Origin: an uncultured Dysgonomonas sp.
GTDB lineage: Bacteria > Bacteroidota > Bacteroidia > Bacteroidales > Dysgonomonadaceae
Direction: 5' to 3'
Length of the DNA stretch: 27,301 nucleotides
Assembly: GCF_934668725.1 (NCBI RefSeq)
Contig: NZ_CAKUOF010000027.1
Coordinates: forward strand, 1-27,301
Below are positions 13,651 to 22,100 of the stretch, piece by piece. The position numbers and the translations under genes were made by a program. The notes below the pieces were generated by a model that made no database searches, was not told where the DNA came from, and worked only from the letters and a program-made list of their open reading frames with translations. The first letter of the stretch is position 1. The number at the start of each line of letters is the position of its first letter.

Positions 13651-13750
13651 TATTCAATAAAATTAAGATTATAAGGTTTGTTATTTGTCTTTCTTATGTT
13701 ATTCTAAAAAAAGAATACTCACAAACAAACTTTCCATTATTAAGATAAAT

Positions 13751-14590
13751 ATGTCATTAGAATTATTTACGATTGTATTATTTCTGGGAGCTATTGCAGC
13801 CGGTTTCCTCGGTTCGCTTACAGGATTAGGTGGTGGTGTAGTAGTAATCCCTTTGCTTACACTGGGTTTTGGAGTTGATATGCGTTATGCCATTGGTGCT
13901 GCATTAGTTACGTCAATAGCCAGTTCGTCGGGAGCGGCGGCGGCATATATCAAAGAAGGTATTACTAATGTTCGGATTGGTATGTTTCTCGAAATAGCAA
14001 CCACTACGGGAGCTGTTCTGGGGGCTGTGATTGCTATTTGGCTCGATAAAAAATATATTGCGCTGATTTTTGGTTGTGTACTTATATTCTCAGCTATCCG
14101 GACAATAACAAAAAAAGAAGAGAAGATCGACCCTCTCGCTCCAAGCGATAAGTTAGCCGAGAAGCTTAAATTGAACGGCTCTTATCCGACTAAAGAGGGT
14201 GTAGTAAACTATAAAGTACAAAATGTAGCTGCGGGTTATTCATTAATGACATTGGCAGGTGTTTTGTCGGGATTGCTGGGGATTGGTTCTGGAGCCCTAA
14301 AGGTATTGGCTATGGATACTGCCATGAAAATACCATTTAAAGTCTCTACAACCACAAGTAACTTCATGGTGGGGGTAACTGCTGCTGCCAGCGCTGTTAT
14401 TTACTTACAAAGAGGTTATATTGATCCGGGATTGGCAATGCCTATTGTGGTAGGTGTTTTGTTGGGAGCCTTTTTCGGTTCTAAGCTATTGCCTAAGATA
14501 AATGTTAAGAAACTGAGAATGATATTTAGTATTGTAATTTTCTTCTTAGCAATATCAATGATGTATAACGGTTTAACCGGTAAGTTATAA
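13751..14590 (+). CDS. TauE/SafE (TSUP) family membrane transporter
   Basis: 279 residues from MSLELFTIV; an upstream TTG at 13685 would add 22 hydrophilic residues and is unlikely. Eight or so membrane helices in two similar halves: the first begins GFLGSLTGLGGGVVVIPLLT, the second GVLSGLLGIGSGALKVLAM. These two G-rich signatures are characteristic of the family, which exports or imports sulfur- and carbon-containing anions such as sulfite, sulfoacetate or taurine-derived products. Substrate unknown. The next gene, five bases on, encodes the DUF1634 partner usually found with TSUP genes. Confidence 0.9.
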   Translation: MSLELFTIVLFLGAIAAGFLGSLTGLGGGVVVIPLLTLGFGVDMRYAIGAALVTSIASSSGAAAAYIKEGITNVRIGMFLEIATTTGAVLGAVIAIWLDKKYIALIFGCVLIFSAIRTITKKEEKIDPLAPSDKLAEKLKLNGSYPTKEGVVNYKVQNVAAGYSLMTLAGVLSGLLGIGSGALKVLAMDTAMKIPFKVSTTTSNFMVGVTAAASAVIYLQRGYIDPGLAMPIVVGVLLGAFFGSKLLPKINVKKLRMIFSIVIFFLAISMMYNGLTGKL

Positions 14591-14595
14591 AAAGC

Positions 14596-15006
14596 ATGAA
14601 ACATATATTTTCAAGAGAGTTTTGGGGCGAACGTGATGTCGAACAATACATCGGCAAACTATTACGCTATGGAGTGATGCTATCGTGTACAATTACATTG
14701 TTTGGTGGAGTTATATATTTATTCCAACATAAAGGAGTCATGGTTGACTACAGCCCTGTTCCTACGGGAATGGCTTTCGGAGTAGAGGATTATTTACGCG
14801 AACTGAACACTATATTTCCGCGTATGCTCGATTTTGATGGAGCTGCCATTATTCAATTTGGTGTTCTTGTGCTTATTGCAACACCCATTATTCGGGTTGC
14901 TTTCTCGGCATTCTCTTTTTTGATCGAGAAAGATTATTTGTATGTTGTTATAACGTTGATCGTTTTAGCAATTATATTGGCCAATATGCTTTTAGGACTT
15001 CATTAA
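14596..15006 (+). CDS. DUF1634 membrane protein
   Basis: A 136-residue protein with three membrane segments (about 24-45, 85-105, 112-134). The N-terminus reads FWGERDVEQYIGKLLRYGV and the central loop YSPVPTGMAFG, matching DUF1634 proteins. These are commonly encoded next to TauE/SafE transporters and may be an accessory subunit. Only five bases separate it from the transporter gene. Confidence 0.85.
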   Translation: MKHIFSREFWGERDVEQYIGKLLRYGVMLSCTITLFGGVIYLFQHKGVMVDYSPVPTGMAFGVEDYLRELNTIFPRMLDFDGAAIIQFGVLVLIATPIIRVAFSAFSFLIEKDYLYVVITLIVLAIILANMLLGLH

Positions 15007-15143
15007 GCTGTCGATGAGTATTGTGCTGTCTATTATTTAGTGAGATTGAAGTTTTCATTTTCTTCTAATATCTTATTATAGAGCCAGTATGGAATATTTA
15101 AAAGCGAATTTGTTTATAATACCAGAATTAAAATATTAATATA

Positions 15144-15602
15144 ATGAAAAAAATATTAGTTGTATTTGCGGTTATTAGTACTTTTTTAATGCTGTCATGT
15201 CGAAATACAAGTGCGACGCAAGAAAGTGTCGAGAATGTTCCTTATGAAACTGTTCAAGGTTACTTCGTAAAGAATGATGCAAATTTGTCTACATTAAAAA
15301 ATGGAAAGATTATAACAGAGGCAGAGTTTTCTGCAATTTTTGGACCTGCGGCTGTTATGGGAGCTAACGATATGCCTACATCTGTCGATTTTTCGAAACA
15401 ATATATCATTTCGGTGGTTGGAAATGAAACCGATTCTGCTGTAACTATTGTACCCGTAAGCTTGGAGAAGAAAGGTACTCATTTAACTTTTACGTATGAG
15501 TATAAGGTTGGAGAAAAGCAATCTTATACAATACGCCCCGCTCTCATTATCGCTGTTGATTCTCAATATGTGGGAGATTTAGAATTGAAAAAATTACCAT
15601 AA
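15144..15602 (+). CDS. Small lipoprotein of unknown function
   Basis: 152 residues with a lipoprotein signal (VISTFLMLSC, Cys19). The mature part is about 130 residues, beta-rich, with YETVQGYFVKNDAN, then TEAEFSAIFGPAAVMG and a C-terminal sheet. No firm family assignment; it may resemble protease-inhibitor-like or DUF lipoproteins of Bacteroidales. Lies 137 bases after DUF1634 and before a bidirectional terminator. Confidence 0.75.
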   Translation: MKKILVVFAVISTFLMLSCRNTSATQESVENVPYETVQGYFVKNDANLSTLKNGKIITEAEFSAIFGPAAVMGANDMPTSVDFSKQYIISVVGNETDSAVTIVPVSLEKKGTHLTFTYEYKVGEKQSYTIRPALIIAVDSQYVGDLELKKLP

Positions 15603-15624
15603 CAAACCGGATGGTAGCGGTTTT

Positions 15625-15668
15625 AATAAGAAATGGCTTATTCACTAATGAATAAGCCATTTCTTATT
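15625..15668. terminator. Bidirectional terminator
   Basis: Perfect 20-bp stem (15625-15644 with 15649-15668), loop CTAA. A and T tracts at both ends serve the lipoprotein gene and the convergent methyltransferase operon. Confidence 0.9.
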
Positions 15669-15695
15669 ATGTAAACAAAATTGTATTCGAAAAAA

Positions 15696-16883
15696 TTATT
15701 CTACATACAATACCAATCCTTTCAAATATTCACCTTCAGGATGATAAATGTTGATAGGGTGATCGGCAGGTTGAGTCAACTGATGTAATATCTTTACACT
15801 TCTGCCTGTCTGAGCAGCAGCACTGAATACTGCCAGTCTGAATGCGTCTTTAGATATCACCTGGGAACATGAGAAGGTAAATAAAATACCTCCCGAAGCT
15901 ATTTTCTCAAAAGCTGTTGCATTTAGTCTCTTGTAGCCTTGCAGTGCATTCTTTATTGCACCTCTATGTTTAGCAAAAGCAGGTGGATCTAAAACAATAA
16001 GATCATAATCCCCTTTATTGATTTTTGCTAAATATTTGAATGCATCTTCAGCGTATGCCGAATGTCTGCTGTCATTAGGGAAGTTTAGTTCAACATTGTT
16101 TTGTGTCAGCATAATGGCTTTGGCTGAACTGTCTACCGAATGTACCAGTTTTGCATTACCGCGCATGGCATAAAAAGAAAAACCTCCGGTGTAGCAAAAC
16201 ATATTCAGTACAGATTTTCCTTTCGAATATTTTTCGATTAATGCCCTATTGTCTCTTTGGTCAACAAAGAAGCCGGTTTTCTGCCCTTTGACCCAATCGG
16301 GTTGAAATTTCAAACCATTTTCGATGGCTATATCTTCTACATCTTTTCCTCCAAAAAGATAACCGTTCTCGGCACCTAAATCTGCTTTGTATGGTAAAGT
16401 TGTTTCCGATTTGTAATATACATTCTTAAGAGTACTTCCTAATACCTCAACTAAAGCATTGCTGATTTCTATTCTGGATTCATGCATTCCCACAGAGTGT
16501 GATTGCATGACAGCTGTATTGCCGTATATGTCTATAATTAATCCGGGAAGGTTATCTCCTTCGCCATGAACCAACCTGTATGCATTGTTGGTTTCGGAAA
16601 CTACTCCTATGGATTTACGAAGATCGAATGCTGTGTTGAGTTTTTCTTTCCAGAATGCTGTATCTATATTCCTTTCTTCGAAGCTAAGTACACGAACTTC
16701 TATACTGCCGATCTGGTAATGCCCTACGGCTATAAGATCGTTATTGGCAGTATATACATTTACAACTTCACCTTCGGTCAGGTTGGAATCTTTTTGTGCA
16801 ACTGCTCCCGAAAAAATCCAGGGATGAAAACGGCGAAGCGATTCTTCTTTCTTCGGTTTTAGTGTAATTTTTTTATAGTTCAT
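15696..16883 (-). CDS. rlmI: RlmI-like rRNA large subunit methyltransferase
   Basis: A 395-residue SAM-dependent RNA methyltransferase. An N-terminal PUA domain (about 1-75, RRFHPWIFSGAV) is followed by a bridging domain and a Rossmann methyltransferase (about 200-395). Visible are GQKTGFFVDQRDNR (200-213), motif I around VLNMFCYTGGFSFYA (225-239), LDPPAFAKH (298-306) and FSCS (337-340) with the catalytic-type cysteine. E. coli RlmI makes m5C1962 in 23S rRNA; the same reaction is likely but the exact base is not shown. Last gene of the operon starting at 18053. Confidence 0.9.
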   Translation of the reverse strand: MNYKKITLKPKKEESLRRFHPWIFSGAVAQKDSNLTEGEVVNVYTANNDLIAVGHYQIGSIEVRVLSFEERNIDTAFWKEKLNTAFDLRKSIGVVSETNNAYRLVHGEGDNLPGLIIDIYGNTAVMQSHSVGMHESRIEISNALVEVLGSTLKNVYYKSETTLPYKADLGAENGYLFGGKDVEDIAIENGLKFQPDWVKGQKTGFFVDQRDNRALIEKYSKGKSVLNMFCYTGGFSFYAMRGNAKLVHSVDSSAKAIMLTQNNVELNFPNDSRHSAYAEDAFKYLAKINKGDYDLIVLDPPAFAKHRGAIKNALQGYKRLNATAFEKIASGGILFTFSCSQVISKDAFRLAVFSAAAQTGRSVKILHQLTQPADHPINIYHPEGEYLKGLVLYVE

Positions 16884-16887
16884 ATGT

Positions 16888-17481
16888 TTATTTTTCTTCT
16901 GATAAAGATGGATTGAGACGTATTAATTTATTATAGATCTTCAGACATGCCCACGCATCAAGTGAGGCATATTTTTGTTGTGCCTCGGTTAATACATCAG
17001 CTTCCCAATTTGAAAGTCGTTGGCTTTTTGATATTTTTTCTCCGAAAAGTATGGCATAGATGCGTTGCAGTCCATTGTCTTCTATGCCGAACTTTTTCAC
17101 AAAGGCTTGGAGTTCTATAAAATTTTTAGGTTCCAATTGCATACGCTTTCTTATCGCTGAAAAATCATCTTTAAGAGAAAGCCCGATTTTTTTTATATCG
17201 GGATTTACCAGAATATGAATAAGACATTCGGGTATATCAATAAAGTTCAGTCTGAACAAGAAACAAGTATCTTCTGTCGAGAGTTGCATCAACGCAATTG
17301 TTCTGACAAGTCCTTTTTTGAAAGATGGACGTGTTTCTGTATCAAAACCGATAATGCGGTGTTGTTCCAAAAAGGAAGTTGCTTTTTGGGCATCCTTTTC
17401 TGTTTGTACCACAATTATCCTTCCCGGAAATGTTGCTGGTGGCAAAGTCGCTATTTCTTCTTTTGATATTGTGCTTACCAC
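16888..17481 (-). CDS. DEDDy 3'-5' exonuclease domain protein
   Basis: 197 residues forming essentially only the RNase D/WRN-type exonuclease fold. Exo I is IIGFDTETRP (D47, E49), Exo II is LSLKDDFSAI (D105 or D106), Exo III is YASLDAWACL (Y171, D175). No HRDC domain is present, so it is a short form. It overlaps the DUF5063 gene by seven bases and sits four bases before rlmI, an operon that suggests an RNA or ribosome maintenance role. Confidence 0.9.
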   Translation of the reverse strand: MVSTISKEEIATLPPATFPGRIIVVQTEKDAQKATSFLEQHRIIGFDTETRPSFKKGLVRTIALMQLSTEDTCFLFRLNFIDIPECLIHILVNPDIKKIGLSLKDDFSAIRKRMQLEPKNFIELQAFVKKFGIEDNGLQRIYAILFGEKISKSQRLSNWEADVLTEAQQKYASLDAWACLKIYNKLIRLNPSLSEEK

Positions 17482-18053
17482 TCTTCTTGAATATTATCGG
17501 AATCCAAATCATTGTCATCCATATTTTCTTCACTTACTGAATATCTTAACGAATGAAGTGCCCGAAGAACGTTTACTAATTTTTGTCCCCAGTAAAGCTT
17601 AAAGTTTTCGAAGCAAGTATATAAGCCTTCACTCATATTGTCTTCGATGCCCTGCTCATATATCGATATGAAGTTTTTAATATCTTGGTATATATCTGCA
17701 AGGTCTTCAGATATACTTGCTGATATAGGAGTATCGCTATATTTCATATCTTCAACAAAAACTTCCAGGTAGGTATCATTCTTTTTATATGCTGTATATA
17801 ACTTAGAAACTATATAGTTGTAGTCATCTTCAGAGACAGTCACTTCAGGGTATATTTCGTCTTCTATCTCTAACTCGGGCAATAATGATGCCTTTAAATA
17901 AAGTAAAGGTAACAACTTAGTCAGTTTATCGGTATACTCTTTACTTGTTATGCTCTCAGGATTTTCTAAGAATGTGCAATATTGTAAAGCAACTGTTACA
18001 AATTCAATTACATTTTTTGAAAATACGATATTACTTGCCGGCTCTTTTTTCAT
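17475..18053 (-). CDS. DUF5063 domain protein
   Basis: 192 residues, helical and strongly acidic, with a family-like N-terminal block (VIEFVTVALQYCTFLENPE) and a C-terminal helix around YWGQKLVNVLRALHSLRY. Ends in an acidic tail rich in Asp and Glu. Function unknown; the conserved pairing with an exonuclease and rlmI is its best clue. Confidence 0.8.
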   Translation of the reverse strand: MKKEPASNIVFSKNVIEFVTVALQYCTFLENPESITSKEYTDKLTKLLPLLYLKASLLPELEIEDEIYPEVTVSEDDYNYIVSKLYTAYKKNDTYLEVFVEDMKYSDTPISASISEDLADIYQDIKNFISIYEQGIEDNMSEGLYTCFENFKLYWGQKLVNVLRALHSLRYSVSEENMDDNDLDSDNIQEEW

Positions 18054-18475
18054 TATGAATGCTTTTGGATATTATCCCTATTTGTAATTGATTTAATTAT
18101 AACTACAAATGTTTGTTATGCTATTAAACTACGACTTTATATGTTATCAACTACTTAGTCTTATTTCGATATTACAAATTTAGGAAATATTATTGAAACA
18201 TAGTTCCTGTATAATATATCTTGTATAAACGCTCATAATATTGACTTGGTGTTTGTAATCTGATAACTAAGTACTACATTTGTAATGAATTTTAAAGTCA
18301 CAGACTTATTTTATTACCAGTTCACGAATGATCACTACCAATAATAGTTAAGAGATGTAGCAAAAATGTTTACTTTAAAGGTAAGAGACTCTAATTTTGC
18401 CTCTGAAGAACGAAACTCTATGGCTTTACCTTCGATAGGAGATAACTAACAATAAAAAGATTTTAAATATATTTG
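18054..18475. other. Divergent promoter region, 422 bases
   Basis: No gene. It contains the plus-strand promoter at 18252-18282 and, for the minus strand, TAAATTTG (complement of 18175-18182) about 120 bases before the DUF5063 start. A second plus-strand candidate, TAATTTTG, is at 18392-18399. Confidence 0.6.
18252..18282 (+). promoter_or_regulatory. Promoter of the WG-repeat gene
   Basis: TTTG (18252-18255), 19 bases, TACATTTG (18275-18282). It implies a leader of roughly 185 bases before the ATG at 18476, unless the weaker box at 18392 is used. Confidence 0.65.
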
Positions 18476-19465
18476 ATGAAAACAATTGCATTTCTACTCA
18501 CCGTTTTTTTATCACTTAGCAGTGTGGCTTTTGCGCAGAAAGCCGAAATCTATCAAAACAAAGACAAATTTGGCATAAAACAAGGCGATAAAACTTTAGT
18601 TAAAGCCCAGTATGAAGCTATGGAGTCTTTGGAAGAAGGATTTTTTGCTTTTAAGAAAAAAGGAAAATGCGGGGTTATAACAAAAAGCGGAACTGTTATT
18701 ATTCCGGATGCGTACGATGGCGTGAAATCTTTTGGTAATGGTTTATTTTTGGTGAAAGACGGAAAAGCTTGGGGATTAGTAGATCGAACCAATAAACTGG
18801 TATTGCCTATTAATTATACCAGCTTCAAATTTGTAAATGATCATCTTTGTGAAGTTAAGACTCAGGGTAAATTTGGTCTTATAAATAAATACGGTGATGT
18901 TGTTATTCCTGCTCAATATGAAGGGGTAGCACCTTTTAACGACTCTTTCTTCCTGATTGAAAAGGGAGGTAAATCGGGGCTTATCGATAGTAATGGTAAG
19001 GTGGTTGTTGAGGCTCAGTATGATGGTTTTGATAAAATAGCAGATAAGGACCTTTATAATGTCAGATTAGGTAGTAAAATAGGTTTGATGACTGCCGAAG
19101 GGCAAGTTCTTCTAGATCCTGTATATGATAATATAGAAGATGATGCTTGTATTGGAATGAAGTTGACCGAGAATGGTAAAATCGGATTTTATACTAAAAC
19201 CCGTCGTCTTGTTGCTCCCGTATATTCGAGAGTTTTATTTTATCAACCCGAATTAGGACTGGTTGTCGTAGAAGAAGCAGGTAAGTATGGTGTGGTAACA
19301 TCTCGTGGTACAGTTACTCCTTCAGCTTATGAGAATATAAGCCGTTTCTCTCCAAGAGGTATTGCCTTTGTGGAGAAATCGGGTAAATTGATGGCTATAA
19401 ATTCCGAAGGTCGTGAAATGATTCTTCAGGAAATTATGGGTGCAGGTAATCAGCCTCCCCAGTAA
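18476..19465 (+). CDS. Secreted WG-repeat protein
   Basis: 329 residues from MKTIAFLLT, with a signal peptide ending near AFAQ. The mature part consists of repeated WG/KFG-type units of about 25-45 residues (for example GKWG-like GKCGVITKSGTVIIPDAYDG, then GKAWGLVDRTNKLVLPINY, GKFGLINKYGDVVIPAQYEG). Such beta repeats are found in Bacteroidota envelope proteins and probably mediate binding; no enzyme motif is visible. The gene has its own promoter and terminator. Confidence 0.9.
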   Translation: MKTIAFLLTVFLSLSSVAFAQKAEIYQNKDKFGIKQGDKTLVKAQYEAMESLEEGFFAFKKKGKCGVITKSGTVIIPDAYDGVKSFGNGLFLVKDGKAWGLVDRTNKLVLPINYTSFKFVNDHLCEVKTQGKFGLINKYGDVVIPAQYEGVAPFNDSFFLIEKGGKSGLIDSNGKVVVEAQYDGFDKIADKDLYNVRLGSKIGLMTAEGQVLLDPVYDNIEDDACIGMKLTENGKIGFYTKTRRLVAPVYSRVLFYQPELGLVVVEEAGKYGVVTSRGTVTPSAYENISRFSPRGIAFVEKSGKLMAINSEGREMILQEIMGAGNQPPQ

Positions 19466-19482
19466 TCTCATATAGAAGATAA

Positions 19483-19516
19483 CAAAAAGGTCATCTCGAG
19501 AGAGATGACCTTTTTG
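19483..19516. terminator. Bidirectional terminator
   Basis: 15-bp perfect stem (19483-19497 with 19502-19516), loop GAGA, with A and T tracts at the outer ends. It serves the WG-repeat gene and the convergent glycosyltransferase gene. Confidence 0.9.
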
Positions 19517-19537
19517 TATTTTTTATAATCAAGGAAG

Positions 19538-20416
19538 TTATGATCGACTTATACTTTCTTTGATCTTTTTCAGTAAATCTTCAGAGACAGGATATTCAAA
19601 TTTTCGGGCAAACAGTGCATCTGATTTTTGTATATTACTGTAGTCATTACAGTCTAAATTGGCGGGAAAATTTCCATTTCTTTCCTCCCAGATGATAAAC
19701 CTCATATTGTTGTTTATGATGTTCTCTTTCATCGAAGAATTAAGGAGAATGGTTTGGAAGAAAATCTCCTCGGAGCAAAACGAGTACTTAAATCTTTTGA
19801 AGAAACGAGGGTGGTCGTTCATGTATTGAAAAACATATTCTAAAGATTCTCTTCTTAAAGACCAATAGGTTGATCCTCCATATAATGGGGGAAAGTCTTT
19901 ACTAAAGCTCCTTTTGAATCCGATTTTTTTCTGAAGTTTAGAAAATCCCTTGATTAACCTTTCGTTTAATCCTGTTCTGCCATCTATCAGGTCATATATA
20001 TTGTATCTAGATAAACGATCCATTCCGTTCTCTGGCCATGCAGGGTAGGGAAGAGGGAAGTATTCCATAAAATCCGTGTTGGAGTTTTTTTCCATAAAAT
20101 CATATAGTCTATCTTTTGAAGCAATCGGAAAATCATGACCGGTAATTAAATGAAAATGCTTGTTGGCTGAGTCTCCTAAAGCCCTTTTTGCTAATTCTAA
20201 TATGGCTCTTAAATGATTTATACCTCCCCAATTGATTTTGTATTTTTGGGATATGTATTGTACACTTTTTTTTGAAGTGAGCTTTTGTATATCATTTTTA
20301 GATATTGAGCTTTTTCGATCTATGTGAATATAGATATTGAATCTGTTATCGAAAAAATTGACTAAATCTTCGAGGTGATGATAATTCTTGTATGCTGTAA
20401 TTAAAATAGCTTGCAT
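19538..20416 (-). CDS. GT14-type (core-2/I branching) glycosyltransferase
   Basis: 292 residues of the Branch family (beta-1,6-N-acetylglucosaminyltransferase-like, GT14). Recognisable pieces are HIDRKS near 32-37, KINWGGINHLRAILELAK near 60-77, FHLITGHDFPIAS near 88-100, FMEYFPLPYPAWP and GGSTYWSLRRESLEYV near 180-195. Probably adds a sugar to a capsule, exopolysaccharide or surface glycan in the cytoplasm. It lies 70 bases after the DUF6056 gene on the same strand and may be co-expressed with it. Confidence 0.85.
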   Translation of the reverse strand: MQAILITAYKNYHHLEDLVNFFDNRFNIYIHIDRKSSISKNDIQKLTSKKSVQYISQKYKINWGGINHLRAILELAKRALGDSANKHFHLITGHDFPIASKDRLYDFMEKNSNTDFMEYFPLPYPAWPENGMDRLSRYNIYDLIDGRTGLNERLIKGFSKLQKKIGFKRSFSKDFPPLYGGSTYWSLRRESLEYVFQYMNDHPRFFKRFKYSFCSEEIFFQTILLNSSMKENIINNNMRFIIWEERNGNFPANLDCNDYSNIQKSDALFARKFEYPVSEDLLKKIKESISRS

Positions 20417-20486
20417 TGTTTTATACAGGGTTTGAGAACAAATGTAAATAAAAACTTTTAGGTTGACTAGAGGTAACTCAGTGTCT

Positions 20487-21893
20487 TTATTTCTCGAGCT
20501 GAAAGTCTATTCCATAATATAAAGATATGTATGGCAAGGCATATGGAGTATCTCCCAGCCCAAATCTGGTTCTTGCTTGATACTCTTTAAATACGATAAC
20601 TTTAGTTTTATCATCATTCTTCTCTTTATCTATTACAGCTATTCTTTCTTTCCAGATATTATTTATTGCAGTGACATCTTTATAGGCATCGTAATAACTA
20701 GCTGAGAAGCTCACTATGCAAAATAACAGAAAACAGTATTTCATCTGTTTTATAATAGGCGATGGGTTGCTCGTTATCTTGTTATAAAGTATTCCGAAAG
20801 CTATAATGTTAAAGGTGATAGTGCCAAACCAAGCTCGTGCCGGAAACCCCGGTGATGCAATCATTATGTAGATTGATATAAATAAGCCGATAAAGTAGAT
20901 CAGAATGTAGGAGAGTGTTGCTTTCCTGCTATTCGAACTGATTTTTATGTATGCTGTCATTAATAGAGCAATAGCCAAATTAAGCAGTCCCAAATAATTT
21001 ATGAACCGTTGGCTGTAAGTCAAAAATCTATATATAATAAGAAATGGGCTTATGGATGTGCCTTCGGCTCTGGCAAAATTTCCGGGAGCAGCTATCATTA
21101 CTATATATCCTATAATTGCCCCGACGAGACCTGTGTACATCCATAGGGAAATTACTTCTTTGTTAAATTTGTGGTAGATAATAAAGCAAATTATCATAGC
21201 TAACATAGCAGCGGCAGTATTCTCGTTGGTCCATCCGGCTATAACTCCTCCTATAAACATGCATATGGAGATTACTATGCTTTTGATAAGATGAGACTTT
21301 TTGTTTTTGTATAAACGATAAGGCAGCAAGAATAGTAGAATAATAAGTGTTCCCCATAAATAATTGGAGCTTCCTGTGATCCATAGGATGGTTTCTGCAA
21401 ATACCGGTTGTAAAAACCATATTAAAGAAAATGATATTATGAGAATGCTTATGTTATTTTTTAAAGTTCCTGTGATGTGATAGTGCATAGCTAGGATAAA
21501 GCCTATAAATCCCACAGAGTTTATGATGTCGATCACAAGCGCCTTGTCGGTTAAAAGTAATGACTGGGTAATAAAGTGCACAACACTGCGACCTCCCCAC
21601 TTGTAATAATGTAGATATTGGGAATAAAACACGTCATTGATGGATGTTAGAGGATGTTTGGTTTGGTATATGAAAGAATAGACAAAGTCATCCCCAATTA
21701 AAGGTGTTTTAATGTTGAGAAATAAAATGGTACTAAATAGTATTAATATAATAAATATAAACAGAGAATTGTATATATATCTATTTTGAGTGATTAAACT
21801 CTCAAAAAGAATGGCTTTGAATCCAAGCTTATTTAGTTTATTTTTTGTATTCAAAGTCTTTTTTTTGAAAAGAAAAGATGTTTTATTTAACAT
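20487..21893 (-). CDS. DUF6056-type multi-pass membrane protein
   Basis: 468 residues with about ten or more hydrophobic helices. After the first helix a periplasmic-type segment GDDFVYSFIYQTKHP leads to HYYKWGGRSVVHFITQ, the signature of DUF6056 proteins, which resemble GT-C glycosyltransferases such as O-mannosyl or arabinosyl transferases. Acid residues in GDD could serve catalysis (inference). The final soluble tail carries ARTRFGLGDTPYALPYISLY. With the GT14 gene next to it, a role in surface glycan assembly is likely. Confidence 0.7.
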   Translation of the reverse strand: MLNKTSFLFKKKTLNTKNKLNKLGFKAILFESLITQNRYIYNSLFIFIILILFSTILFLNIKTPLIGDDFVYSFIYQTKHPLTSINDVFYSQYLHYYKWGGRSVVHFITQSLLLTDKALVIDIINSVGFIGFILAMHYHITGTLKNNISILIISFSLIWFLQPVFAETILWITGSSNYLWGTLIILLFLLPYRLYKNKKSHLIKSIVISICMFIGGVIAGWTNENTAAAMLAMIICFIIYHKFNKEVISLWMYTGLVGAIIGYIVMIAAPGNFARAEGTSISPFLIIYRFLTYSQRFINYLGLLNLAIALLMTAYIKISSNSRKATLSYILIYFIGLFISIYIMIASPGFPARAWFGTITFNIIAFGILYNKITSNPSPIIKQMKYCFLLFCIVSFSASYYDAYKDVTAINNIWKERIAVIDKEKNDDKTKVIVFKEYQARTRFGLGDTPYALPYISLYYGIDFQLEK

Positions 21894-22054
21894 TTTGTTT
21901 CGTATTCTTTTTAAGAGTTTTATTTATATACAAATATAAAAAATTATATATTCTTTCGATAAAAAAGTGCTTTTTTGTATAGCTAATGTGTTGTTAAAAA
22001 ACTCTTTTATGCTGAAAAAAAGAGGTTTAATGTTTTTCTCTAAAAAAAAACTCT

Positions 22055-22062
22055 TATATTTG
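22055..22062 (+). promoter_or_regulatory. Promoter -7 box for the OmpA-family gene
   Basis: TATATTTG (TAnnTTTG), 39 bases before the ATG, preceded at the right distance by a T-rich GTTT element and a run of nine A. Confidence 0.65.
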
Positions 22063-22100
22063 CACATTATTACGAATTAACATTAATCAATGTTTCAGAT

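Noticed and set aside
13685..13750. Upstream TTG start for the TSUP transporter
   Set aside because: It would add a hydrophilic, Lys-rich N-terminus before the first membrane helix; the ATG at 13751 starts directly at the family-like MSLELFTIV.
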